Positions 37,975-51,500 of a stretch of 64,000 bases of DNA are shown piece by piece. Location of the stretch: contig CM076259.1 of NCBI GenBank assembly GCA_038380795.1, forward strand, positions 61,461,938-61,525,937, written 5' to 3'. The position numbers were made by a program, and so were the translations under genes. A model generated the notes under the pieces. That model searched no databases and was not told the origin of the DNA. It was given only the letters and a program-made list of their open reading frames with translations. The first letter of the stretch is position 1; each line of letters opens with the position of its first letter. Source of the DNA: Pyrocephalus nanus. Lineage: Eukaryota; Chordata; Aves; Passeriformes; Tyrannidae.

Positions 37975-38185
37975 TTTTGCTAGGAAGCATTTCTTTACTG
38001 AGAGATGGTGAAACACTGGAACAGGCTTTCCAGAGTTCTGATCAATGCCTCAAACCTGTCAGAGTTTTAAGAGGCATTTGGACAATGCGCATAAGAACTT
38101 GGTCAGCCCTCAATTAGTCAGGCTGTTGGACTAGATGATCATTGTAGGTCCCTTCCAACTAAAGTAGTCTATCGTATTCTGTTCA
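37975..38185 (+). mobile_element. CR1 LINE 3'-end fragment
   Basis: AAGCATTTCTTTACTGAGAG, then ACTGGAACAGGCTTTCCAGA, AGGCATTTGGACAATGCG and GTTGGACTAGATGATCATTG and TAGGTCCCTTCCAACT follow the sense strand of a CR1 3' end. It closes with a TATCGTATTCTGTTC tail in place of ATTCTATGAT, suggesting a subfamily with a TATTC-type terminal repeat. About 210 bp, 5'-truncated. Confidence 0.9.
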
Positions 38186-39344
38186 TGGTGATTGAGACTT
38201 TGCTGTAACTGGGCAAAGTCCATCTAACCCTCTGTGGGTTACAGAATAATACACTATATAGGGCAGCCAGAATTACATTCTCTAGAAAGAGATAAACTCA
38301 GGTTTATGTGCTATAGTGAAAAATGGCCCTTGGCTTTGATTTTCCTCCTTTTCTTTTTGAAGTAGAAGAGAAAATATATGGGAAAGGATTGGGGTGTAGA
38401 GATTTCTCCCACCAAACCGTTGGTCCGTTGCTGACTGAACCTTCCCAATCTGATCTAGTTGAGGATGTATACTTTAATTTCTCTTCCTGCTCAAGTTCAT
38501 GTTGTGACAGTGGTTTGATAAACAGTGATGCCTAAATTTACACAAAACTGAGTGTATAGGGTACTTTTTTTATCAGGGTAAAAAAAGCCTACATTAGAAG
38601 TGCTATTGAAACGCTTAATATTCTAACTTTTTTTTTTTTTTGAAATGCTGTTTTGAATAACTAGAAGACACAGTTCTTCCTTTAGCACTTCCTTTTGTGC
38701 TCTGTGTAAGGTAAAAATGTTAGACACTTCCAATAGTTTTAAATATTGCGAGATTTTAACTTGCTAAATTCCCAAACAGGAATCTGAGCTGTCAGAAGCA
38801 ATGCTGGGAAATATAAAATTCTCTCCTAGTCCATAATACTTTGTAAACCAATGGCTTATATGCTCCTTTTACATCTGAATTCAATTTTAGCTTGCTTATT
38901 TACATTTTTCTCTTAATTGTTGTAATTGCATTGCAGGAAGGGGGTTGTTCTTAAAGGATATAAAGGATATTTATGACAGACTTTAATTTGGTTTGAATTT
39001 TGTTCAGGAGAGTTCTTTAAAAATGGAGAAGGTAGTACCTTTTGCTCCTAGTTATCCTACTGGCCCTTGAAACAACTGTATAAATTACAGGATACTGCAC
39101 AGCCAGAGTGAGCTCAGCTGTGGCTGGCTTGGGGAAGATCTCTGCAGGGAAGCTGAAGTTCATGGCATTTACTGGTTATAGGGGAGAGAAAGAAGAGCGT
39201 CTCTGCTGCTTGCTAGGCCCTCTTTTTGTACTTCAGAAGAGTGAAGGAAGTCAGGAAGAGGGCTGAAAGGGCTCTGCCTTAACCTACAGAGGGGGAATCA
39301 ACTGTTGCTCTATGACCTCTCTGAAATAATGTTCAGCTGTTAGC

Positions 39345-39560
39345 ATAGAACGATAGAACATGCTGAGTTGGAAGGGACCCACAAGGATCATTGAGTTCGA
39401 CTGCTGGCCCTTCTCAGGACACCTCAAGAGTCATGCCATGTGCCTGAGAGTGTTGTCCCAATGCTTCTTGAACACAGGCTTGGTGTAGTGACCACTTCCC
39501 TGGGGAGCCTCTTCCAGCACCCAGCCACCCTCTGCGTGAAAAGGGTTGATCTGCTTTATA
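39345..39560 (-). mobile_element. CR1 LINE 3'-end fragment
   Basis: CATAGAACGATAGAACATGC, then TGAGTTGGAAGGGACCCACA, GAGAGTGTTGTCCCAATGCT and GACCACTTCCCTGGGGAGCC and TCTTCCAGCACCCAGCCACC are the reverse complement of a CR1 3' end. It belongs to the same type as the copy at 24919, sharing the AACATGCTGAGTTGGAAGGG signature. Confidence 0.92.
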
Positions 39561-42500
39561 GGGTTGGATATTGCTTCTTGATAAATGCCTTTCAGACATG
39601 TTTAGAAAATCGTTTAACTGTCCACCTCATTTTGTTCATCTTGGCTAGCTTTCATGATGTTTGTGAGATTCTAATTTTTAGTTATGACGAGGTATTCCTT
39701 GGAAGGAAAATACTAGCAGAACTCTCTAACAATGACACAACTATTCAAGTTGTTTCAAATATGAGCTAAAAAGAAAATATGACCTAAAAAGCAAGCTAAC
39801 TCTTCCCTTCTCAACCTTCTTGCAACAGATTCAGAGAGCCTGGAAGTAGACAATCTTTAGAAGTATCATTTTTTGCACAGGGAAACTCCAAGTAGTACCT
39901 GTTCGACACAGAGGACTTTGTGGCAACTGGTAGTATGGCCTGAAAAGTGTGAGAGTTGTGAAGTACATAGAGTTGAAGTACAGCTGAAAAGTGTCTTCAC
40001 TTTTGATACTCAATTGAAATGATTGCAAGAGTGTTTTTTTTCCACAAGTGTTGTAAAGAAGACTGGGTTATTATGGGAAATACAGTATGTAAAAAAACTG
40101 ATGGGAATCAGATGAAAAATCTCCAGAGCATCTGGCTTTCTTTGAAGAATGCCACATATAGTACATTACAGCAGTTTTTTAAGTTTAGTTTGGGGTTTTT
40201 TTAGAAATGAGGGGGTTTATTCTGTGTAATATTTAATAACACCTTAAGCAACTGGGGGGTTGGGTTTTTTTAATTGTATTTTTCACTTCAAACAATCTTT
40301 GTTAAATTACTTAGTTTTCCAACATTAAATTGGCAGTTTTATATTTTCAATGCATCTAGGTAAAACTTCTATGAAAGTTTACTTCCTGATTCTGTTTTGG
40401 ACTGTTGCAGTTGTTGATCAAGGAAAACACCTACTGAGGGAACTAGCCCCTGGAAGGTATTAGTTAGCCCTTGCTACCACTTTGCTATGCAGTATGAGTT
40501 TTGTTCCTCATCCATTTTTGCTTAGCATTATGAGACTAAAGTCCTGCGGCCTTCAAACAACAAATCATGAAATGAGAATTATCTGATTGAAGTCTTCCAG
40601 TTTTTATTTATAGAGGTTGATGTGTCTAACCACTGACCATGACCAGATGCCTCAGAAAGTTCTAGAGTTCAGTGACTGCCCCTAACTCTACTTCCTTCTA
40701 ATTCCCTGTAAACAAGGCTTAGCTTAAAACTTCGAAGCACAAATGTTTGTTGCATTATCCAAATTCTTTGAAATACTGCTTACTTTTATACTTTTGCTGA
40801 TTTAAAGATATACTAGTGGTATTATTTTAAGAAGCAAATTTTCTGTGCACTATCTGCTAACCACAGACTGTGTCAGTGCTGATGAAACAGATTGGGTTTG
40901 CTGTAAATGAGACAAATAAAACTTTGCTTAGCCAAGCTGTGAGAACTGAAAATGCAAAAGAGGTCAGACAAATAAAGCAAAAGCAAGTAGATGAAAATGA
41001 TAAGTTTTTCTCAAGAATAAAGAATTACACAGTATGAAACATACACTGATTGACACTGTTGTATGTGGATACTTACAAGTCTTGAACATTTATCAGTAAC
41101 ATTAGATGAAGATTTTAACACTTCTCTTTTACTGGTTCTTATAAGAAAACTGTATTCTTACAAAACAAGGTCCCAAATCATCTTTCCCTGCCCTTCTTCC
41201 TAGCAGTCAGCTTTCTGCTGATCCTCTTCCACATGAAGAGAAGGGGGAGAAACACAAGTACAGTAAGAATTTAAAAAACTTTTCATAAACAATTTATTTA
41301 CCATAAAAAACCCCAACAACAACAGAAAAACCTAACAACTCTCAGATCTTTCCAACCTGCCTTTCTACAATAAGCAATGAAAACTAATTAAAACCTATAG
41401 TTTTTGAACATTACTGCCAATGAGCAGTCTGTCTAGTCATCTGTTCAGTCTCCCTGTTTCCAGTTGCTTCTAGGGATATTCTGTCATTTTAGCACATTCA
41501 GTGGTGCTGACAGTATCTTATAGCAGTAGTTAAAGATGAAATATTTGCTGATTTTATTATCTGTCAGCTGCCTTTTAGAAAAATGATGAAGAGTTGCTTG
41601 GTCTGTCCTCTGAAAACACAGGCCTTAGGAGCATGTCTCCAAAAAGGTGACTTTTTTCTCTTGCTTTTTTTGAACATGATGCTATTATCTATGTAAGCTG
41701 AAATAGTTTGGATTGGATTTGTTTTTTAAAATTCCCAAGAATGTAAATTGCTACTGTAACATTTTATGTAACACTTATTTAATTCTGTATGGATTTCCCC
41801 CCTATTCCTGAAAGCCAAGATTTGTTAGTGGCCTTCACTACCTGTATGCTTACTATTCTTCACTGAGACAGTGTTAAACTCCATATATATAGAGCAGTTA
41901 GATCCTTACAATCAATATTAGCAGATGCTAGGGTAGAGAATTGTGTAGTCATGGGAAGCCTGTAAATTGGAATTTGTGGAAGTTGAGATTGTTATGTCAT
42001 GTTATTTGGACAAAGATCAAAGTCTATAGAACAATTCTATAAATAACGGTGAGAGGCCTGTTTTCATCTGTCATTGATACTAAAAAACAGAAGATACTTT
42101 AAGGTAAAAAAAGAAAATTCTAACATTACTTTCCCTTAGAGATAACACAGAAATGTCGTGTGCTGAGTCTTTTGCGAATTGGTGTGGTATAGTACAAAGC
42201 TCAGCCTTAAATTTTCAGAACTCTTTATTGGTTAGTAGCCAACATAAATGTAGAGAGAGGAAGTTTTTAGGAGGTCTAAAGGAAGATGGGAAATAGAAAA
42301 ATCTTACAAAAGATGGCTTTAAGAAAGAATTATATGAAAGTAATGTTTTTCACAGCCATGAGATTCATAAGCCTTTGGCAATTTGGAAATAAAATTTAAA
42401 GTACTGTTTTAATTTAGCTTTTTTTACTGATGTCAGGTGTTTGTATTTAATAACCACATACTCTCTGTAATACCTGTTACATAGATATTTTGCATTTTTC

Positions 42501-43815
42501 CATTTAGTATGTTTTCTAAGCGTTAGTGGGTTTGATTGTGGAAAAGAGTAGTTCATAGCCTCATTAGCCTTGTTATGTTATAAAAAGCAGATCTTGAATA
42601 CACAATCAATGGAAAAACGATTTGTGTCATGTTTGTAACTGACATCACCTTAGCTCTACCACAGATGTGATTCCATCTGGCAATTCCTGTGCTGCTAATG
42701 AATAACAACACTCTAGCCTTGCAGTATTCTTTGATCAGTAGCATGTAGGAACTTACAAATATTGTTGTACTAGTCCTACAAATGGGAACTCTGGCATAGA
42801 TGAGGTTACAAACCTACAGATCACAGTAATTCCATGTTGGAGCCATGGCAGAGTTAACATCTTGAGTCTGTGTCTGATTTTCCGTGTTCACTGACCCACA
42901 CTCTGTGGAGCCAACCTAGATGTAATGATTTTCCTTGTAACAAAAGACTGCATATGGGTGGAAAAACGTGCTTCAAAAACTAAAAGTAGATGTTTTTAAT
43001 AATAAAATGATACTGGATATGAATAACTGATACATTTTGCCTAGAAAGCTTTTACATGGTAAATAATTTCATGCTGATCAAACAGTATGAATATAACCTG
43101 AAGTTAAAATAGTGGAAACATACTTTTTTTGTTATGAGTACGCTATAGCTTTAAATCCTTTTATATAAAAGTGTGCGTGTGTATGTACACTGACTTCCTT
43201 TGAAGACATTACTGCCCAAGTAATGTTAAAATTTTTTTATATCTTAGAAAACGTTTAATCAGTAATCTCATGTTGTCGCATTCCGAATACCAGAACAATT
43301 CAAAGCAGTTTCGTGTATCTTGTCTGCCTATGGGGTAGGACTTAAACCAGAGTGACGCATAAGTGGTATTTGAATAATTTCTCACAAGAAGAGGGGGATG
43401 TGTGTAACTGTCTTTCCTCAGGTGAGGGTGTGCCAGTAGTCCCCTGCTGTTGTTGGTATTAAGGACCACAGATGTGAGATTGCCAGAAAAAAATATTGGA
43501 TGTTTTCAGTTTAGCTTTTAAGTGAAGACTAATAGTGGGAAACCATCTTTGTCAGCCATCTGAAATGTCTTAAGTATTAATATTTAGTAAAAGGTATTTC
43601 TGGCTGTAGTATTATTTAGGGCAGATGTATGTAAATTATAAAGCAAAGTTGGGAAACATACTTCTTTCTTTTCATGTGTCCTAATAAATATATGGTATAA
43701 AGTAACAGTATTTGAGACAGAGTGCATTAGAATGCAGTTGATTATTTCCTTGCTGTATCTTTTTATTCTCTTATAAAGTATTCTTTTCCTTCTTTCTTTC
43801 TGGCTTACTTGCAAA

Positions 43816-43869
43816 ATGAAGTCAGAAGCTGCATCACAGATTATGAAGTCAGAAGTTGGTTGATTCCGA
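43816..43869. repeat. 27-bp imperfect direct duplication
   Basis: ATGAAGTCAGAAGCTG at 43816 recurs as ATGAAGTCAGAAGTTG at 43843, a 27-bp period. It lies just upstream of the CpG-bearing stretch near 44 kb. Short, probably a replication slippage product. Confidence 0.7.
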
Positions 43870-43974
43870 GTTAGTGTATCCTATCTGGGAATCAGGAGGC
43901 TAGATTAAAAATACAGTTATAAAATGGCATATATTTGGAAGCTTTGTTCTCTTAAACCCGAACCTTCTGTTGAC

Positions 43975-44540
43975 TGACGTTAGATGATCCAGAAGCAGAT
44001 GCTGCAGCAGCTATTTGTTGATTTAGTTGCTATGGTGACATGATACATTCATGTACAGCAGGAAGCTCACTGTACGTTGGCTAATTTGATAGGAAGGAAG
44101 GCTTGAGGTAGGTATTGCTGACTATATTGTTAATTGATCCCACCTTTCGCATCCTGCCTCCACATGCTTCGTGGATGTACAGCTATAGAGGAAGGTAAAG
44201 TGAGATACTCCGGCGTGGCATTTAGGTTAAGGTGCCCTGTTAAAAGAAGGGGGGGCAGTGTTCAACACATCACCGAAGATTACCTCAGTAGTAAGTGAAT
44301 GGAACGGATTGGAGCAGCCGGAGTGGTGACTGTTGAATCTTCCTTCATCCTTTGTCACTGTGGTAGCACCAGTTGAATGAGAGAAATAAAAGGATGCGAG
44401 CAACAGTAAGTCAAAGTGCTAAGGCTTTTGAAATGGGTTACGAGATAAAGCATGTTGCTAATTAACATCTTGATTGGAGCTATTAGGGGAGAAAAATGTA
44501 ATTGTTCTGAATACGTGCCCTAATGACAGACCATAACTGT
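43975..44540. promoter_or_regulatory. Candidate regulatory element in intron 2
   Basis: This stretch is less AT-rich than its surroundings and retains several CpG dinucleotides (for example in ACTCCGGCGTGG, CATCACCGAAG, GCAGCCGGAG, ATGCGAGC and ATACGTGCC), while nearby introns have few. It contains an RFX-like near-palindrome GTTGCTATGGTGAC at 44026-44039. These are weak hints of an enhancer or conserved non-coding element. No open frame or splice pair supports an exon. Confidence 0.3.
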
Positions 44541-47500
44541 GGCTCTGCCTGGAAGTTGTGTTGTATTATATTCACCCTTTTCTAGAAATACACCCTTTTT
44601 AAATCTTGTTGCAGACAGACTTTTAAAGACACAGTGTACATCTTACAGAGAGCTTGGCTGTACCAGCCTCTTAAAAGGTTTAGTGTTGTCAAATTTTTTA
44701 AAGTCAGAATGACCAAGAACATTAGCTGCAATGCTTTCCTAAATTTGAAAAATGTTCAAAAATTAATTTACCTTTGTCCTTTTGGTTAAAAATCTTCTTA
44801 TGAGTAGTGCTGAGCTGATTTCAGTTGCAGTATTTTTAGACAAATCATTGCTGTCTCTTTTTCTTTTTTTTTTTTTTTTTCCCATGTTGATGTATATTAG
44901 TAGTGCATTTAGAAATACGATTTTGGTAAGGTCTTTCCATTATTTGTGGGTTTTGCTTACAATCATTTGCTACTGACTCAGCACTTATAACCATATAAAG
45001 CTAAATATAGATGCTTTCAGATTAATAATAAACAAAACAAAACATAACAACCCTGAAGCTCTCTCCTCTTTCCTAATAAAACAACTCAAAAAATAATATT
45101 GTTTCTACTAGCATAGAAATGGTTTGTGATTTTATTCTCTTTAAATTAGGGTTTTAAAGATCCAAGGAAACATTTTGGAACACTTTACCCTTTCGGTTTT
45201 TTGGAAGTTTTAGGAAAAAACAAACAAACAAACAAAAAACCTATTCCCTGCTACCCTGAAAAACACACACATCCCACGAAACCACTCTGGAATGAGGGAA
45301 AAACAGAACTCTGCTTTTTGGTAGTATTGTTTTGCTCCAACTTGTAATCTTTCTTGTTATACAGGAACAGTCTCTTACTATGTGGTTATATTGAAGTGTG
45401 CTTTAACCACAGTTGTAATGTAACATACTCTTATTTCTTCATTTTATATATATAATTTTAGCAATGGCTAAAATTAATGTAACATGTTCTAGCTTCCCCA
45501 TAAACACTCCCCCCACTCTTCTCTTTCCCTTCTTACTTCCCCACATTTGTTAGTATTTTAATACATATGACAGACCAGGAATCAGCTTTGTTGCTAAAGG
45601 ATTTTGGAGGTTTTTTTCCCCTATGATATATTCAGTGGTAGATGTATTAGCATTCTAGTTACGTATGTTCAGAGGCTTTTAACTTGGTTGGAAAATTTGT
45701 CCCAGATTTCACTGATTCTGGAAAAATATGTAAATTCACCAAGCGTAACTAATTTCTTGTAGAGGAAGATATCAAATAACCCATTCTGTTCCTTTCTCCT
45801 TCAAAGTGAGGTGGTGGGTGTCTAGGGAGAGGAAAAGATTCAAAATACTCCTTTACACTGAAATTCAATCCCGTTCCTTTGGTTTTCTTGCCTCTGTGGC
45901 TGTAGACAGTGCCAGACTGTGGAGAGAACAGTGCCAAATGTGGGCATATCTCGCAACTTCTCACATGACACAAATATTTAGTGTATTTAGGTTTCTTTAG
46001 CCTCAGTGAAGATTAAAAAACTTAACCTTTTTCTTTTTCCCTTCAGGAGGCTGATAGTCCTTGGTACTGAAGGATGTTTTGGAGAGACAGGATGAGCTTT
46101 ATGTTTATAGGTTTATCTTTTTTTCTTTATTGCAAATACAAAAACCTTTTTCATGTCCCAGGAACTCTAAAATGATAGTTTCGGTCTTTTACCTAAGACT
46201 TAGCTGGTTAGAAATAAGCCTGCATGTATTAGGAAAAAGAAATATTTTTAAATTTTCTTGTACATTGAGTAGTTAATAACCTCTTCTGTGGACAGAGAGG
46301 CTCTTAATATGAAAGCATTTATTTGAGCAACACAGTTTGTTACCTGCTACAAAAGATTTGAAAATGTGGCTGTGAATGCCAAACTTGTAAATAAAGTTTT
46401 ATTGTATCTGACTTGATTCTCTTGATGTTTGTGCTGGCTTAGAAGAATTATAACCTGTTTCAGTCACTCCTGTCCTTCAAGAAATATAGGTATTATTTTA
46501 ACTGGGCTGTAGAATATATAATGCTTAATATCATCATTATGTGGTAAGGATAAGTTAGACTCTCTTCCGTAAACCTTACTCAAATGGGATCTGCAAAACT
46601 TCCCCAAATTAAAAAGGCCTTCATTACTTTATATAGCAGAGTAGAGGAAAATGTTAGCAACTGTCTCAATTCTGGATGTGTTTTGTTTTGTATCTGTGTG
46701 AAAGAGTGTCTACTATATTTCTAAACGCAATCATTTGTTGTTTGGGTGTTTGGTTTTTGCTGTTCTTTTTTTTTTACTTTGGACTAAATTTGAACTTTTA
46801 GAACCTAAGCAATAAATTAAAAATACTATCAATATTTTGCATATGTAGGGGTTTTTAAAATAAAATCCTTTTGCCTTACAGGTCCACTGCATATATGTAA
46901 TCAAAAGAAATGGCAAAATAATTTTGAGGACTAGTTTTTGACTGGCTGTATCGTGTGTTTTTTTGGAGAGAAAACTTTGTTCTTTAGCTTTTTACATTTT
47001 ATTTAGAGAACTGCTTTTGCACATGTATAATTGTGAGCAAAAGAAGAAAAATGTGTCAGACTTGCTATGAGATCATTCATGAAGTTAGTTTTTAGAGCTC
47101 TTTGAGTTGTTTCGCTGTTTACTTATAAGCTCTTTTTTTTTTTCCTCCATAGTGACGGAAATAGTTTGGACTTCTACTTGTATTTACAGTTTCTGCTATG
47201 GAAATAACATCCTTGTGGATTAGTCCTAATCTGCTTTTGTTTTCCTGCTCTGCAAGTCCTTAACCTCATCTAGGGTCCTTATCAAGATGAATCCAGTTTT
47301 GATATTGGTTCTTTCCAATAACATCCATAGGTTTATTTCCTTCTTGCTTACTAACCACATGATGAAGAATAGTTATTAATTGTGCTAGCCTATTTATAGT
47401 TAATCTCTTTTTTTTTTTTGACACTGAAAGTACCAGGGGAACATTTCCCTTCTTGTTGTAACGTAAATATGCATGATGATGCCACAGGTCTGATTCTGCC

Positions 47501-48461
47501 CTTCTTTCCTGTCAGCTGAAATTGTTTTGAAACCTGTCAGTCTGCTAGTACATCGCTACTTGTGTTAGGAGGATGGAAGTTCAAGTAGAGAGCTTGTAGA
47601 AGTGCATATCTTACATAATGAAGGCTTGGTTTTAATTGTTATTTCAGTGGAGTTAATGAGATTTTTGGCTTTAATTAGTCTGCAAAAGAACATATTCAAA
47701 ACAAAAAGATTAGCTAGTTCTGTGTTTTAAATTCCATTCTGTCCCTCACTGTGCTCCAGTGAAGTAATACATTAACTGTGTATTTGTCTGGCACAAGCAA
47801 AATCTTGGGCTGCTTATGAAAATGTTCTTATACCTAAAGACAAGGATTAGTAAAATATAAATCAGCTATATTTTGTATTGTTGCTGTTTTGCTTTTAAGG
47901 GACACTGCTGTGACCATATTGGGAGAGTGAAATAGCCCTAAGGATCTGCAGTCTCTGCTTCTTGCTGATAAAAGTTACTTCTAGACCTTTTTGGAGATAG
48001 GTGTTAACATTTGGCCTTAAGTTTTTCCTTTCTTTGGAGACAGCCCTCTGAGTCAAGGTAGCTGCAGCTCTGCCTTGCACAGATCTCCCTTCCACCTTTT
48101 GTTGTTTGTATTCTTAGTCTTACAGGTTTTTTTTCTGACTCTAGCCATTTTTATTAAATTCAGTTATTCTGTGGTAGAAATAAGCCAAATACTTTGAGAA
48201 AATATTAAACTCAGTTCCTGCTTCAGCCTGCAGAAGCATCCCGTGGTTTCTCTTGCTGATAGTGAAGAGTTTACTGAATAAAAATTGAAAACATTGAGCA
48301 TTCTCCTCTTCGAACATTTGTACTTCTGTTAATTCTCTAGATGCAAGATCTGAATAGTTTCCACCCTGTTCACACTGATGTAGTAATAATTCATATAGAA
48401 GATCTTATGATGCAATTATTTTTAAATTATCAGTTCTGTTGGTGGTAGTATGTCCAAGTCC

Positions 48462-48520
48462 ATGTTGCATATCTCTGTAGGATTATGCTTATGTTGCATA
48501 TCTCTGTAGTGATTATGCTA
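48462..48520. repeat. 29/30-bp tandem duplication
   Basis: The unit beginning ATGTTGCATATCTCTGTAG and ending GATTATGCT is present twice in a row (48462-48490 and 48491-48520). The copies differ by one inserted T and the last base. It looks recent. Confidence 0.92.
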
Positions 48521-51500
48521 CCTGAGTTACAATAAAATTATATTTTACTTTGGAATTCTTTGAAGAGAAAAATATTATAAAATAGCTTTATATTTTAAAA
48601 TTGCTGTATTCTGATAATGTCTTTGCCATATCAGACCAGCTCAAATTGTGATTTAAGGTGAAGAAGAGATTTTAAAAGCTACTTAAGAGTGTGTCCCTTA
48701 ACTAATCCTTGAAAGATGCAAAATGTAAAACTTCTTCAGGGTACTGTCAGGAATTGTTTATATATTAGTAATTTAAGTGTGCCCCAAATGTTTATGGAAA
48801 CTGAGGCTAGGTGTCATGAAGCCAGCCAGTTTTAGTAAATCATCTTTTCTTGCAAACTACCTGGTAAGAGTGATCCCAGGAATAGTTTCCAGTTTTATAT
48901 GGAAGAAGATTGCTCCTTGGCATCAGCCTTTGTTGTGCTCAGGACTCCCACAGCATAATCATTATTGCCGATGACTGTTCTAGCGCCTGGGAATGTTCCT
49001 GAGCACTGCTTACTTTCCAAATACATATGTGGGTTTAGGCATCACTGACACGGTCAAGGGAATGTAGCAGTTTTCCTAGGAGAGATCAGAAATATTAGGA
49101 CCCCTCAGTTTGCAGTGACTGGGGACAAGGAGGAGGGAATTGCCTAGGCTTAAAAAAGTATTGAAGGAGTAGGTGAAATTTGCTCAGAACTGTTTTTCAG
49201 CAAATTCTATAGTGGAGAAACTAGGGAACCTGTAATTAGTAGGAGGTAGTTTTAAAATGTCTAAAACCTTGCTGCTGTGGGAAGTTGTGGAGGCTGTTCA
49301 ATTCATAAGTGAACTCTAAGAGTTTAGGCAAACTTTTGGACAATAACAATGTCTGGTATGGGACTGCAGGAAGTGGCTTGGCTCACTTGCTCCCCTTTAA
49401 CTGCATCTCGGTTGATGCAGTAGAGTCAAAGTGCTGGGCTGGATGGACTGCTGACCCAGACCTTCAGCACATTTCCTGTTCTCTTAGTGGTATTGAGCCA
49501 CTGCCTGAGTTCAAACAGCAATTTCAGGAAAAGTGTAATGAGCTTTCTAATATATGGCATGATTAGTTTTGTTAGGAGGGTGGTCTTTGCCAATCTGGGC
49601 AATTTAATTAAACTACTACAAAACTTAGTATGTTGCTCATTTGGCTTGGATTTATCTTCTAAAATAGCCTTTGTAGAATTAATTAAGTACTATTCAAAAG
49701 TATGAGATTTTACTGTTTAAACCCTGACAGTCTTTGGCAACTGATGTTATAGGTATTTCAAACTTTAGCCATCTGGCTGGTCATTGTGTTTTATTTGTGC
49801 AATATTTTAGCATAAATGTGTAGCCACACTCTTGTATTGTCAGCCTGTATGTTAATCTCTGGAAAGAGATTCTGTACTGTTTTTCATCAGCAACTGTGTT
49901 GAGGTCATATGGATCATCTTTAAATAACTGTTTAAAGGAAACAATTAATAGTCCCAGTGGAAATGACACAGAACTAGTTTTTGACCTAGTACTCCAAATT
50001 CTTAATGGCAACGCCTTATCATATATTGAGACAAAAACGTGTTGAATCCAAGTTCTGTTAGCATTGGGAAATTACACTTTTAAATTTTATTAGGTTCTGT
50101 TATGGTTGGTTATGCTTTAAAAGCGCTTGTAGGATTCTAGAACCTGTATTAAGATCAAGGCCTCAGTGTCCTAAGTTCACATAATTTTGTTAAGCTTGAG
50201 AAGTCCTTAATTAGTGTTTTGTTGATTTAGTAAGAGAAATGGCATTTGAAAAGTGCCCATGTTAAAGGTTACTCCCACTGAGACTGGCACATCAGAAATG
50301 AGTCTTTAGGTGCTGTGAGTAAAGCAACAGAATTTGTCACAAAACGATTGAAGCATAAGAAGAGAGTCTGAACCATCAGATTTTCCCAAAGCTTTTCACT
50401 CAGTTTAAGCCAACATAAATGTTTTGCCCAGAAGAGGAAGGAGACCAAGGTCTAGAATATTCAGTGTGAAAGACTCAGGCCTTGGTTTTCAGAAGCACTG
50501 GTGCCAGGGTTCATGAAGTAGCATGTTGGCTGATGGGATGTGCAAGCCTGCACAAAGCCACCTAGAATGAGATGAATGAGCTATAAATACCAAGCAACCC
50601 ATAGATTTTAATTTTTTTTTTACCTAAATCATGATGCCGTGGAAAACCCATGTTACATTTTGCTTCAGAGAAATTTTCTTGCATCTTTGATTATGTGCTG
50701 CTTCCTTTCTTTCATTAGGTAAGAGGGAATCCCTATGAGTGACTGTCTTTGGTGATATCTGTTCTGGCCAGAAAAGTATCAATCTGTCTCTGTGCATAGC
50801 TTTAATTTTTCTTATTTCAAGTCACATCTACTGAGGTGGTGTCAGAAATGCCCTTCTCGAAGCTGTGATCACTTCACAGGGTTCAGCAGTGATAAGGCTG
50901 GTCTAGCAACCAGCGCTGGTCACACACTGCCCCAGCACAAAAACTGTTGAAGCAATCAGTTCTTGAAACTTCTGAAATTACTTCATCCCTGATTCAGAAT
51001 CTCTTTTGCCACACTCGGCAACAAATACAACCTGTCTTGGAACAATTGTAAAACACAGATGTGAACGCTCAACATAAAAGCAAGGCTGAAAGCAGGAGCC
51101 AGTGAAATACACAGCCAGGGATCAAGTAAGCTAATTGTCCATTGAGAAAAAGGACTCTATTTCCAGTTTCCAAGAACTGACATCTAATTAAACTGCATGA
51201 AGTTGGTGAGTCTCCCCAGCCTTTTGAGTGGAAGTCAGATGTCATCAGTGATGTGAAAATCTGATGGCATCCTGAGTTTCAGAGTGGAGCTGGACTACAT
51301 CAGGAGACCTGTTGCCTCATAGCACAGCTGCTGCAGAACAGTGCCAGTCTTATTGTGTCACACTGAGGCTGAGCCTGTACCTTCTCAGACCAGCTGTGAA
51401 GTGAACAACAAAGATTCTCACACAGGAGAAGCTGCTATTAAAACAAAACCAGGAGGCACAGGCCTCACTTGCTGCAACTGGGCCGGGACACGTGTTCCCA

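Noticed and set aside
46385..46410. AATAAAG motif followed by T-rich sequence, as a possible polyadenylation site
   Set aside because: AATAAA-like words are frequent in AT-rich introns and there is no upstream terminal exon.
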